Notes: generated from the letters alone by a model not told the origin. A stretch of 12,643 bases of DNA from Anaerolineales bacterium (GCA_030668545.1 DAOUTT010000027.1:1-12643), one strand, 5' to 3'; positions 1 to 7,645 are shown, numbered from the stretch's first letter. Translations and numbers: made by a program.

Positions 1-51
1 GACCAAGAAGACGAGCTATTAACGGGAATCGAGCTTGTTCTCAAGCGCTGA
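1..51 (+). CDS. C-terminal tail of an unidentified upstream gene (partial)
   Basis: Frame 1 is open from the left edge and reads DQEDELLTGIELVLKR before a TGA stop at 49-51. The composition, acidic then an amphipathic helix ending in Lys-Arg, looks like a genuine protein C-terminus. The other two plus frames give an early stop (frame 2) or an Arg/Ser-rich low-quality reading (frame 3). Only 16 residues are visible, so no family can be named. The M24 peptidase begins 84 nt downstream on the same strand, so the two may share a transcript. Confidence 0.4.
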   Translation, partial: DQEDELLTGIELVLKR

Positions 52-135
52 AAGTCGCATCGCCTAGAGGGCGCAGCTGAAATCGCAGGACACTTGCATT
101 TCCATCACACGTAGACGAATATCAGGAGCGCAACC

Positions 136-1371
136 ATGAAAACCGACATCGACCACCTGATGAAAGAAGCCGATCTCGATGCTTTGTTCGTCTTCGGCCC
201 CGCATCCCACAATGCGCCAATGACCTATTTCACCGGTCTCGCTCACCTATCTGTTGGCTTTCTACTTAAAATACGTGACGGGAAGGTGATTCACTTCCAC
301 AACCCGATGGAGCGCGAGGAGGCCGCGGCCACGGGGCTGGAAACCAAGGATATCTACGCCGATTACGATTTTCCTGCGCTGCTCGAACAAGCGAATAGAG
401 ACAGCAACATGGCTCAGGCACTGCTCCTTGAGAAAGCCCTTGCTGAGTATAAAGTCCACGGTCGCATTGGCATCTACGGCAAGATCGAATTCGGGCATTG
501 GCTTAGGACCATAGATTTCCTGCGCATCAAATTACCCGATGTCGACATATTGGGTGAGGACATGCTGCGCTCGGTGATCACGCAAGCGCGTATGACCAAG
601 GACGAAAGTGAGATCGAACGAATCCGCGCCATGGGGCGCATCACCACCGCCGTTGTCGGAGACGTGGCCGGGTTTTTAACCTCCCATCGTGTTAAAGATG
701 GCTACCTGGTGAACCGCGAGGGCGAGCAGCTCACAATAGGAAATGTTAAACGCAAAATCAACCTCTGGCTGGCGATGCGCGGCGCTGAAAACCCCAAAGG
801 ATCGATCTTCGCCGTTGGGCGCGATGCCGGGATCCCCCACAGCACCGGAACCGATTCGGATCCCATCCCTGTAGGGCAAACCATCGTCTTCGATATCTAC
901 CCCTGTGAGGCAGGTGGAGGTTACTTCTACGACTTCACGCGGACATGGTGTCTTGACCACGCCCCGGATGATGTCCTGCAAATTTACGAGGATGTCCTGG
1001 AAGTGTACGAGACAGTATATTCGGCGATCAGACCCCATAAACCCTGCCGCGATTCCCAGATCCAGACTTGCGAACTCTTTGAAGCGAAGGGGCACCCGAC
1101 AGTCCTCTCCAACCCCCTGACAACCGAAGGCTATGTTCACAGTCTCGCCCACGGTATCGGGCTTGACGTCCACGAAGCGCCTAGTTTTAATATAAAATTT
1201 GATGATGTGTTGCTGCCCGGGTCGGTTATCACCGTTGAACCCGGGCTTTATTACCCTGACCGCGGACTGGGTGTTCGCATCGAGGATACGGCCTGGATGC
1301 GCCCGGATGGTGTGCTCGAGACTTTAGTCGAGTTCCCCAAGGACCTCATCCTCAAGATGCAGGGAGCATAA
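136..1371 (+). CDS. M24 family metallopeptidase (Xaa-Pro peptidase-like)
   Basis: A 411-residue cytoplasmic protein with the two-domain layout of Xaa-Pro aminopeptidase/prolidase relatives: an N-terminal creatinase-like domain (about 1-150) and a C-terminal pita-bread domain (about 155-405). All five dinuclear metal ligands of the M24 fold can be read: D253 in VFDIYP, D266 in YDFTRTW, H339 in LAHGIG, E368 in TVEPG and E383 in RIEDT. H235 in IPHST matches the usual substrate-binding His. It should therefore be an active hydrolase. Specificity (Xaa-Pro dipeptidase, aminopeptidase P or another substrate) cannot be told from sequence alone. AGGAG at 124-128 lies 7 nt before the ATG, which supports the start. 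There is no signal peptide. The gene lies 43 nt upstream of tsaD on the same strand, which suggests co-transcription but no functional link. Confidence 0.9.
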   Translation: MKTDIDHLMKEADLDALFVFGPASHNAPMTYFTGLAHLSVGFLLKIRDGKVIHFHNPMEREEAAATGLETKDIYADYDFPALLEQANRDSNMAQALLLEKALAEYKVHGRIGIYGKIEFGHWLRTIDFLRIKLPDVDILGEDMLRSVITQARMTKDESEIERIRAMGRITTAVVGDVAGFLTSHRVKDGYLVNREGEQLTIGNVKRKINLWLAMRGAENPKGSIFAVGRDAGIPHSTGTDSDPIPVGQTIVFDIYPCEAGGGYFYDFTRTWCLDHAPDDVLQIYEDVLEVYETVYSAIRPHKPCRDSQIQTCELFEAKGHPTVLSNPLTTEGYVHSLAHGIGLDVHEAPSFNIKFDDVLLPGSVITVEPGLYYPDRGLGVRIEDTAWMRPDGVLETLVEFPKDLILKMQGA

Positions 1372-1414
1372 AGACAAACCGACATTTTTTGTGAGCAGTG
1401 AAGGCGAGAAACTT

Positions 1415-2449
1415 ATGAGCGAAGAGACACGAATTCTGGGAATAGAGACATCCTGCGACGAAACCGCAGCGGCCGTTCTTGAAAACGGCCGGCACATCGC
1501 CTCAAATATCATCGCTTCACAAACAGAGATACACGCCGAATACGGCGGCGTCTTCCCTGAGATGGCATCACGCGCTCACATCGAAACTATCCATCAAGTT
1601 GTTTCCAGCGCCCTCGCTGAGGCGCATGTGGGCCTGGAGTCAATCGATGCTATCGCCGTCACGCGTGGGCCCGGCTTAGCCGGTTCGCTCGTCGTCGGGC
1701 TGAATATGGCAAAAGGGCTTGCGATGGGCGCGGGCCTGCCACTTCTAGGAATTAATCACCTGGAAGCCCATCTATATTCCATCTGGCTCGTTGAAGAGGA
1801 AGAACCCACATTCCCTCTTCTTGGGTTGATCGTCTCGGGTGGGCATACAGAATTACTGTTAATGCGCGATCACCTCCAGTACGAACGACTGGGAGGCACT
1901 CTCGACGACGCAGCCGGTGAAGCCTTCGATAAAGTTGCGCGCTTGCTCGGTCTCAGTTATCCCGGGGGTCCGGCAATAGAAGAAATTGCCAAAGATGGAG
2001 ACGCTGATGCTTTTAAATTCCCGCGCGCCTGGATGGAAGATACCTGGGATTTTTCCTTCAGCGGATTGAAAACAGCAGTTTTGCGTGAAGTGCGCTCGCT
2101 GCAACCCAATCTCGAAGCGGGTGTGGAAGCCCCTGAAGAGGATCTGCCGATTGCCGATCTCGCCGCTTCGTTTCAGGAGGCGGTCGTGGACGTGCTTGTC
2201 GGGAAAACGCTCGCGGCAGCAAAGGAGTTCAACGCCAACGAAATCCTCGTCGCCGGCGGTGTATCCGCCAACCAATCTTTACGAGCCTCCTTTCAGACAA
2301 AATCAAAAATTCCAGTTCGAGTTCCACCCCTTGCTTTATGCACCGACAATGCGGCGATGGTTGCCGCCGTGGGCCATCGTCGCTTCCTTAACGGTCAGCG
2401 CGATGCGCTCGACATCGACGTTCTCCCGAACTGGCCTCTGACCAGTTGA
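1415..2449 (+). CDS. tsaD: tRNA N6-adenosine threonylcarbamoyltransferase TsaD
   Basis: TsaD (Kae1/Gcp/YgjD family, ASKHA fold) transfers the threonylcarbamoyl group from threonylcarbamoyl-AMP to A37 of ANN-decoding tRNAs, working with TsaB and TsaE (TsaC makes the intermediate). The N-terminus has the family signature ILGIETSCDET. The metal-binding HLEAH is at residues 115-119, the phosphate-binding loop SGGHTEL at 141-147, the DDAAGEAFDKVARLLGL block follows, GGVSANQSLR is near 281-290, and the last metal ligand D311 is in CTDNAAM. The frame is open from a GTG at 1391, but nothing before it resembles a ribosome site. AAGGCGAG at 1401-1408 lies 6 nt before the ATG at 1415 and gives 344 residues, normal for the family. 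TsaB and TsaE are not in the window. The gene converges with the minus-strand cluster ending at 2552. Confidence 0.96.
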   Translation: MSEETRILGIETSCDETAAAVLENGRHIASNIIASQTEIHAEYGGVFPEMASRAHIETIHQVVSSALAEAHVGLESIDAIAVTRGPGLAGSLVVGLNMAKGLAMGAGLPLLGINHLEAHLYSIWLVEEEEPTFPLLGLIVSGGHTELLLMRDHLQYERLGGTLDDAAGEAFDKVARLLGLSYPGGPAIEEIAKDGDADAFKFPRAWMEDTWDFSFSGLKTAVLREVRSLQPNLEAGVEAPEEDLPIADLAASFQEAVVDVLVGKTLAAAKEFNANEILVAGGVSANQSLRASFQTKSKIPVRVPPLALCTDNAAMVAAVGHRRFLNGQRDALDIDVLPNWPLTS

Positions 2450-2478
2450 TCGTTTCTCCGTGCTCGCCCCTCATCCTT

Positions 2479-2542
2479 AAATAAAAATCTTCACCTCCTT
2501 CTCAGCATCGATGATGAAGCCGAATGAACGAAGGCGAAGATT
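2479..2542 (-). terminator. Probable rho-independent terminator of the minus-strand cluster
   Basis: On the minus strand, 10 nt past the stop of the NifX-like gene, AATCTTCGCC (2542-2533) can pair with GGTGAAGATT (2495-2486). That is ten pairs including one G-U wobble. TTTATTT (2485-2479) follows at once. The loop is long (37 nt) and contains the palindrome CATCGATG, which could form an inner helix. Position and T-tract fit a terminator for the minus strand only; the other side of the stem lacks a T run. The long loop lowers confidence. No separate terminator was found for tsaD. Confidence 0.5.
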
Positions 2543-2551
2543 CGAAGTTCT

Positions 2552-2998
2552 TTAGATGTGCAACGGTTTTGTATCAGATTGGTCGGTTTCAGCATGGTCC
2601 TTGCAGTTACCATGACCGTGGCCATGACCGTGTCCATGTCCCTCACCATGTCCGCCGCAGTTTCCGCCTTCGGACAGTTTCCCCTCCTGAAAACTCGTTA
2701 ATGCTTCCTGCGCCGTGCCAACAGCTCCAGTGGCGGTTTGTATCCCATAATGGTCGAAGAACTCGTCCGCTCGCCGACCCATTCCACCACAGATCATCAC
2801 ATTCGCTCCAAGCGAGGCGATATATTCAGGAACCTGCCCTGGACCGTGTCCCGCAAAGAAGGGATTGTCAACAACCTTAACTTCCTCTACCGCCTCGTCT
2901 TTAAAATCCACGATGACGAAATAAGGGCATCGGCCAAAGTGTTGGCTCACATTGCTCTCTAACCCCTTGTTATCCTCCGTTGAAATTACGAATTTCAT
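2552..2998 (-). CDS. NifX/NifB-like iron-molybdenum cofactor-binding family protein with His-Gly tail
   Basis: A 148-residue soluble protein of the dinitrogenase iron-molybdenum cofactor biosynthesis (NifX/NafY/NifB C-terminal) family, which binds metal clusters or cofactors. Residues 1-105 carry the domain: HFGRCPYFVIVD (20-31), DNPFF (44-48), GHGPGQVPEYI (50-60) and ANVMICGGMGRRADEFF (65-81). Residues 111-136 are a low-complexity Gly/His tail with C114 and C132, including five His-Gly pairs around 121-130, a likely divalent-metal-binding or storage segment. The frame is open upstream to 3034, but GGAGG at 3006-3010 is 7 nt from the ATG at 2998, and that start gives the typical MKFVIST N-terminus. 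Stand-alone members of this family are common in anaerobes without nitrogenase, and no nif gene is present here, so a role in nitrogen fixation is not implied. The metal and the client are unknown. Confidence 0.85.
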   Translation of the reverse strand: MKFVISTEDNKGLESNVSQHFGRCPYFVIVDFKDEAVEEVKVVDNPFFAGHGPGQVPEYIASLGANVMICGGMGRRADEFFDHYGIQTATGAVGTAQEALTSFQEGKLSEGGNCGGHGEGHGHGHGHGHGNCKDHAETDQSDTKPLHI

Positions 2999-3033
2999 AT
3001 TCATGCCTCCATGTTCCCTCGTTGGGGATGGCA

Positions 3034-3048
3034 TATCGTATCACGATA
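3034..3048. promoter_or_regulatory. 15-bp dyad upstream of the NifX-like gene
   Basis: TATCGT-ATC-ACGATA is a perfect 6-bp inverted repeat with a 3-nt centre. It lies in the 71-nt gap between the DUF364-type gene and the NifX-like gene, 36 nt before the start codon. Its symmetry and place suit an operator or a small RNA structure. No convincing -35/-10 pair was found around it and no regulator can be named. With 6-bp arms a chance occurrence is possible. Confidence 0.3.
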
Positions 3049-3069
3049 GGTCTAATAATTGTTCATCAC

Positions 3070-3831
3070 TTATGCTTCTTCTAGATCTTCACGTTGCTGT
3101 GCAATCAATTTGACTCCCGCGCGGTGAACCTGTCTGAAATTCCCACCCTGGCATACCGCTCGTAAAACCCCTTCGATATCGATAATTTGAGACCCGGCGA
3201 GGATGTCGACCCCATATTCGAAGAGTACCGGACTCATCGGTGTGCTGGGTCCGAGCACGACAACTAATGCCTCTGGCGCACACAGCTCGAGCAGAGACTC
3301 CAGCGTGCGATTGATTAAAGCCATGCTTGTGATCGCCACAACGTCCGCTTTCGGTAGAACCTCAGAGGCCATATCTGCCGGTAGATCACCCTGGCGCGGC
3401 CTTAACTCCAGGACTTGAAGCTCGCCCACATTACTTCGAAGGCGTGGCACGAAAGGGAAATGCCCAATCAGAGCAACGGTCCGGTTGGCCCCATATCGTG
3501 CAAGGAGTGATTCCGCTTGTTCTTCATCAATCCTCTCCGGGTGAGGATCCGGCAATAACGCGTTAAGCGTCGCTACCCCTACACTGGATAAGACGGGCTT
3601 ATCCTCCTCAAATGCTAGCGTTATAAGCTCACGACCGGTGTACCGCGTCAGCTCACCCGCCTCCGGGACGGCCGGCTCACCTCGTTTGTGGGGTTCTGAG
3701 AGCGTTGACGCAAGACCGCATCTTCGCTCTCCTCCCTGATTCACTACAACCGCAGTCCAATGGAGGCCCACTCGGATTTGCTCAATCGCGCCTTCCGGCA
3801 CTTGAGCAATCAGATCATCAACTAGGCTCAT
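3070..3831 (-). CDS. DUF4213/DUF364 protein (putative heavy-metal chelation domain family)
   Basis: A 253-residue soluble protein. The N-terminal part (about 1-95) matches the style of DUF4213, ending in SSVGVATLNALL (82-93). The rest (about 105-245) matches DUF364: ALIGHFPFVPRLR (120-132), AITSMALINRTLESLLEL (166-183) and VVLGPSTPMSPVLFEYGVDI (191-210) followed by AGSQIID. Known structures of the family combine an enolase-N-like domain with a Rossmann-like domain, and the family is annotated as putative heavy-metal chelation; biochemical function is unproven. The ATG overlaps the stop of the upstream HerA-like gene by 4 nt (3828-3831), with GAGGGG just before it, so translation is probably coupled. 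The next gene is a NifX-type protein with a His-rich tail, and the pair suggests metal or metallocofactor handling (inference). Confidence 0.8.
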   Translation of the reverse strand: MSLVDDLIAQVPEGAIEQIRVGLHWTAVVVNQGGERRCGLASTLSEPHKRGEPAVPEAGELTRYTGRELITLAFEEDKPVLSSVGVATLNALLPDPHPERIDEEQAESLLARYGANRTVALIGHFPFVPRLRSNVGELQVLELRPRQGDLPADMASEVLPKADVVAITSMALINRTLESLLELCAPEALVVVLGPSTPMSPVLFEYGVDILAGSQIIDIEGVLRAVCQGGNFRQVHRAGVKLIAQQREDLEEA

Positions 3832-6359
3832 AACCCCTCGCCATAGCCGGGTAACTCGAAATCCTTCTCCCCTACCTTAACTCGCCAATACGGAGTCCAT
3901 GCGACCCCGAACAAATCCACACGGATATTCTTCTTATAGGGCGCAATTACGGTCTCCTCAACTTCTGATGCCATCTGCTCCCAACGCTCATGTATCTCAT
4001 CGATCTCTTGAGCTAGTTCTCCCTGTAGGTCATCCAACTCCTGAATAAAATCCTCGATGACCTCATGAGACTCCTCGACATCGGCTTTTGCCTTTGAAGT
4101 CATTCTGCGTTTCGTCAAAGAGGTGGAAATTCGGCGGGAGCTGCGTGACCCGGAGAATAAACCGATGACGTTTTCTGCAAGCGTGGCAAACTCCTCAACT
4201 TTACGGGAACCCAGGTCGGCCTGATCCTCAGTCAGCTCACGTTGTTCCTTTGTCAGCCGGTCATTAATGCGCTTGATCTTAGTCTTATACTTCTTCTCGA
4301 GTTTCCTTGCCTCGATATCCGCTGCCTCCTCTGCAGCCTCGTTACACTGACTTTGGAACTCGGCATCCGATGTCCCTGGAGTCGCAATGATTTTTAAAGC
4401 CGGATTCGATGGAATCTTCAAGCCCGCGCCGTGGTAAATATAATCCTGAAAATCCTTCTCCATCGTTTTAAGCCTCTTCGCGTCGTTCAGGGGCGCCTCC
4501 AATGGCGCAAACTGAGCGTCAGGGCTTGGGCCAGAATCAAACGATGCGGGGTCAAGAGGAGAGATCGCCCATTCATCCCAGCGGATGAATCCTTTTGGAT
4601 CCACATCCTCAGCTATCGCCGCGCTTGATTCAATATGATCGAGATTATTTTTCCGGTCAAGATAACGCACATTTGCCTGAACGAGTAACGCGGGCTTATA
4701 CATTAAGCCAAGAACTTCTGTTTTTTCGGGATCGTGCATTGCACCCTTCAACGCCTGGCTGGAAGTGATAATGTTCGGGAGGAAGAACTCGGAAATGCCC
4801 GTGGGAACTTTTGGGCGCCTGGTGGTGGTCCCTGCAGCTACTTTGGCCGCAGCCACTCGATCGATCTTTACCTCCCCATCCGACGTGTCTCTGGCGGTTG
4901 TCGAGATTTGCGGCTTTAGAGCACCAACTAATTCGTTGACATCCCGCAGCTTTGTACGCGTGATGGGCCCCCTAAGATAAGCCATAGCCCAGCGCGTCTT
5001 AAAGATCCGCTGCTCCCGTTCGTGGACATTATGGAGCAAGAAAACGCGCTTATCGAGGGCTGAGATCAACTTATCCACATCGGAGCGCTTAAATCCGCTC
5101 TTCCCCGCATCAACAGATTCCAACCCATCCAACAACCTGGACTTATCCTGCTCAGTCTGCAGCTTCCCAACGAACCACGTGCCGGCATTACCCAGGGCTT
5201 TGTAATCGAGATCGACGGGGTTCTGTGTCGTCAGTAAAACCCCCAATCCGAAGGCGCGTGCCGTTTTCAACAACCGCAGCAGCGGCGGTTTTGACGGCGG
5301 GTTGGCGACAGGCGGCATGTAGCCGAAGACTTCATCAAAGTACAGAATCGCCCGCAAAGAGGATGATCCCGGCTGCGCTCGCATCCAGGATTCCACCTCG
5401 GTGAGCAGTAACGTCGTAAAGAACATGCGCTCGCTCTCTGGTAGGTGGGCGAGGTAGAACACGCTGTGACGGGGTCTGCCGTCCGCGGACCACAGCAATT
5501 GGCCGACATCCAGGTGAGCCCCATGGATCCAGGCCTCAAAGGAAGGGGAAGCCAAGAGATTATTTAACGTCATCGCCAGCTCAAAACGATCGTTCTCGGG
5601 GAAGAATTTTTCGATCTCGAAAGCTCCCAGCTTATCAAAGGGCGGGGACTGGATCTGATGGATCAGCTCTGTTAGATCCATATCCTGACCAGCTTTCCAC
5701 GCGGTCTCAAATATGTTGGAAAGCAGGATGTGCTCGCGTGAACGAACAGGATCAGACTCGATGCCCACAAGCCCGAGGAGCGCGGTGACCGTGCTTGAAA
5801 TCCGCTCGCGAGAAGCTTCCTTATTTTCCTCCCACGAGGTCTGCGGCGCTTTTAACGAAGCCAGGATACTTACAGGAATCCCGGCATCTGATCCAGGCGT
5901 GTAAACTGCATATTCAACAGCATTCTTGACGGCTTCAATTCGTTCCGGTCCGATCCCCCATTCCTTTAGACCCCCTTCCCAGATCTTTGCGATCTTCTCA
6001 GATTTCTCTTCTACGGTTTGTTCTTCCCGACGGGCCTCGTCCGGATCGATCCAGGGCTGGAAATCTTCGGGAGCCAGATCCGGAAAATGGAGCAGCAGAT
6101 TAGCCATGTCCCCTTTTGGGTCGATCAAAATCGCGGGGATGCCATTCAGTGCCGCTTCCTCCAGGATGTCGATACATAATCCCGTCTTACCAGAACCCGT
6201 CATACCTACGACCACACCGTGAGTCGTCAGATCATCTGGGTCGTAAAGCAATGGCTTTGTCCCGGTCTTTCCCTTCTTCAGGTCGTAGGGGCGACCCAGG
6301 TAGAACTTGCCGTCATAATCCACCAAAACACACTCCTTCGCGGTCTGTCGCTGACTCAC
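3828..6359 (-). CDS. HerA-like P-loop ATPase (DUF87-type), function unknown
   Basis: An 843-residue cytoplasmic ATPase of the HerA/FtsK class. The N-terminal strand segment (about 8-25, DYDGKFYLGR) leads into Walker A GMTGSGKT (52-59, K58, T59). IPAILIDPKGDMANLLL (74-90) follows. Walker B is ILYFDEV (338-344, D342, E343), with a sensor-like LLTTQNPVDLD (375-385). The nucleotide-binding core covers about residues 40-460. After a linker (about 480-640), residues about 670-805 are highly charged and helical, likely a coiled coil, before an aromatic C-terminal end. There is no signal peptide or membrane segment. The start is a GTG that overlaps the stop of the PLD-like gene by 4 nt (6356-6359); no good ribosome site is visible, so it probably depends on coupling. 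Relatives of this size occur in Chloroflexota and other phyla, to my recollection without known function. HerA-type motors usually partner a nuclease; no NurA is present, but the adjoining gene has tandem HKD motifs. Confidence 0.82.
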   Translation of the reverse strand: MSQRQTAKECVLVDYDGKFYLGRPYDLKKGKTGTKPLLYDPDDLTTHGVVVGMTGSGKTGLCIDILEEAALNGIPAILIDPKGDMANLLLHFPDLAPEDFQPWIDPDEARREEQTVEEKSEKIAKIWEGGLKEWGIGPERIEAVKNAVEYAVYTPGSDAGIPVSILASLKAPQTSWEENKEASRERISSTVTALLGLVGIESDPVRSREHILLSNIFETAWKAGQDMDLTELIHQIQSPPFDKLGAFEIEKFFPENDRFELAMTLNNLLASPSFEAWIHGAHLDVGQLLWSADGRPRHSVFYLAHLPESERMFFTTLLLTEVESWMRAQPGSSSLRAILYFDEVFGYMPPVANPPSKPPLLRLLKTARAFGLGVLLTTQNPVDLDYKALGNAGTWFVGKLQTEQDKSRLLDGLESVDAGKSGFKRSDVDKLISALDKRVFLLHNVHEREQRIFKTRWAMAYLRGPITRTKLRDVNELVGALKPQISTTARDTSDGEVKIDRVAAAKVAAGTTTRRPKVPTGISEFFLPNIITSSQALKGAMHDPEKTEVLGLMYKPALLVQANVRYLDRKNNLDHIESSAAIAEDVDPKGFIRWDEWAISPLDPASFDSGPSPDAQFAPLEAPLNDAKRLKTMEKDFQDYIYHGAGLKIPSNPALKIIATPGTSDAEFQSQCNEAAEEAADIEARKLEKKYKTKIKRINDRLTKEQRELTEDQADLGSRKVEEFATLAENVIGLFSGSRSSRRISTSLTKRRMTSKAKADVEESHEVIEDFIQELDDLQGELAQEIDEIHERWEQMASEVEETVIAPYKKNIRVDLFGVAWTPYWRVKVGEKDFELPGYGEGL

Positions 6360-7429
6360 TTGCTTGCAGCTAGATAAATCCGCTCGAATTCTAACAGGTA
6401 CTGCTGTGTAATTTCATCGCTATGAAGTATTAAAACATTCTCGTCGTTCTTTTCCTCTGCATTTCGGGAGAAATTATACGACCCCGTGACCACGATTTCA
6501 CCATCAATCAAAATTACCTTATGATGCATCTTATTTCGGTTGGCATCGAGCCGGAGATCCAATCCAGCCAGAACCAGATTCCCGAACTCACCCCCCGAAT
6601 TATTGACTTGATCGCGATCCATCACTCCCCGCACGCGCACTCCATCGGCGCCCCGCGCGATCAAAGCTTCGGCCAGTGGATCCGATGTGAAAGCGAAAGC
6701 GAGAAACTCGATGCTCTCCTCTGCTGCGGCGACGAGTGACAAAAGCCTGTGCAAAACACGATCGTCCGGAGAGAAGTACACCTCCACCTCCGTCCCATTT
6801 ATGTTCACACGCGGATAAGGCGTATCCGCTTCTGACAACGCGCCGAAGATGTCATCCATGAACATCTCTTCAAACTCGCGAGTGTAACTCTGCGCGAGCT
6901 TGCTGGAACGGATGTGGTTCAAGTTATTGTCGTTGCGGTATGCCCCGCTGATCGTGTAATTCATCGAACCTGACCACACATCCAACTGGTCGATGACTGT
7001 GAACTTATGATGCATCAAGGACTCCCGACGATCGGCGATGACAGGAATCCCGGCGTCAATCAAATCTTGAATTTCATTATCGAGGATGTAATCACTGTCA
7101 ACAACAACCCGAATGTTGACACCGCGCCGGTCCGCGTCTAGCAGCGCGTCTCGCAGGCTCCATAGGTCCAGACGCATCACGGCGACATCGACAGAAAAGC
7201 GCGCTTCATCGATCGCCTGTGCCAGAGCCGAATCCGGACCGCCATGCAGGCTGGACGACCTCGGGTCATCCGGCTGGCTGAAGTAAACCTCGTACCAATC
7301 CCCTTCGGTTGTCTCTTCACCTGATGACGATGGGAGCGTCTCCCTACCAAGCAGTACGTAAGCGGCAAACATCGCAATGAGAATAAACAACCCCGCGAGA
7401 GGTTTGAGCCAGTTACCAATTATTCTCAT
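6356..7429 (-). CDS. Membrane-anchored tandem-HKD phospholipase D-like protein
   Basis: A 357-residue protein. Residues 10-28 are a hydrophobic segment after a short basic N-terminus, so it is a signal anchor or signal peptide and the catalytic part should lie outside the membrane. The body is two homologous halves (about 45-195 and 213-355). Each begins with an EVYFS-like strand and holds a complete HxKx4Dx6GSxN motif: H140, K142, D147, GSMN 154-157; and H302, K304, D309, GSYN 316-319. One chain can therefore form the two-His active site of the PLD superfamily. Members are phospholipases, cardiolipin synthases, nucleases (Nuc) or transphosphatidylases; sequence does not decide. It lacks the two N-terminal membrane spans usual for bacterial cardiolipin synthase, so a phosphodiesterase or nuclease is more likely. 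No strong ribosome site precedes the ATG (AAAGGG is about 15 nt away). It is the first gene of the minus-strand cluster. Confidence 0.85.
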   Translation of the reverse strand: MRIIGNWLKPLAGLFILIAMFAAYVLLGRETLPSSSGEETTEGDWYEVYFSQPDDPRSSSLHGGPDSALAQAIDEARFSVDVAVMRLDLWSLRDALLDADRRGVNIRVVVDSDYILDNEIQDLIDAGIPVIADRRESLMHHKFTVIDQLDVWSGSMNYTISGAYRNDNNLNHIRSSKLAQSYTREFEEMFMDDIFGALSEADTPYPRVNINGTEVEVYFSPDDRVLHRLLSLVAAAEESIEFLAFAFTSDPLAEALIARGADGVRVRGVMDRDQVNNSGGEFGNLVLAGLDLRLDANRNKMHHKVILIDGEIVVTGSYNFSRNAEEKNDENVLILHSDEITQQYLLEFERIYLAASK

Positions 7430-7501
7430 GGTTTTTGTAATGATCCCTTTTTAGGTAAATGCATTCTGCTTTTTCCCCCAGATGCTGCTCTATTGTAACT
7501 A

Positions 7502-7645
7502 CTCAAGTCCATCTTGGCACTATCATTCCGAGCAGCCCCTCGACAGGCTCAAGATGTACGTCACGCGACGTAATTACTCGCCCAGCATTAATGTTCATTA
7601 AAGCATCGACGTGATTCGTCCCTCCCTTCGTGGCACGAACAAAGG
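7502..7645. repeat. Cluster of small inverted repeats, possible decayed dispersed repeat
   Basis: Four perfect dyads occur in about 135 bp upstream of the PLD-like gene: CATCTTG (7510-7516) with CAAGATG (7550-7556); TACGTC-ACGC-GACGTA (7557-7572); TTAATG-TT-CATTAA (7588-7601); and TTCGTG-G-CACGAA (7627-7639), the last also flanked by CCC/GGG. CTCAAG occurs twice in direct orientation (7502 and 7548). On the minus strand the text CTTGAGCCTGTCGAGGGG followed by CGGAATGATA resembles a motif I associate with dispersed intergenic repeats in several bacterial groups; this is recollection, not a match. No transposase or target-site duplication was seen. It may be a REP- or MITE-like remnant, or a regulatory region. 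Confidence 0.4.

Noticed and set aside
1391..1414. GTG start for tsaD eight codons upstream
   Set aside because: It has no ribosome site, while AAGGCGAG is well placed for the ATG at 1415, which also gives the usual family length.
2524..2880. 118-codon plus-strand open frame antisense to the NifX-like gene
   Set aside because: It is a mirror of the well-supported minus-strand gene and has no start signals.
2552..2998. Evidence for a nitrogen-fixation locus
   Set aside because: The NifX/NifB-type domain occurs widely without nitrogenase, and no nifHDK, nifE, nifN or radical-SAM nifB is present.
3828..7429. A HerA-NurA DNA-end resection pair
   Set aside because: The partner has tandem HKD motifs and a membrane anchor, not a NurA fold; calling it HerA-NurA or a known defence system would go beyond the evidence.
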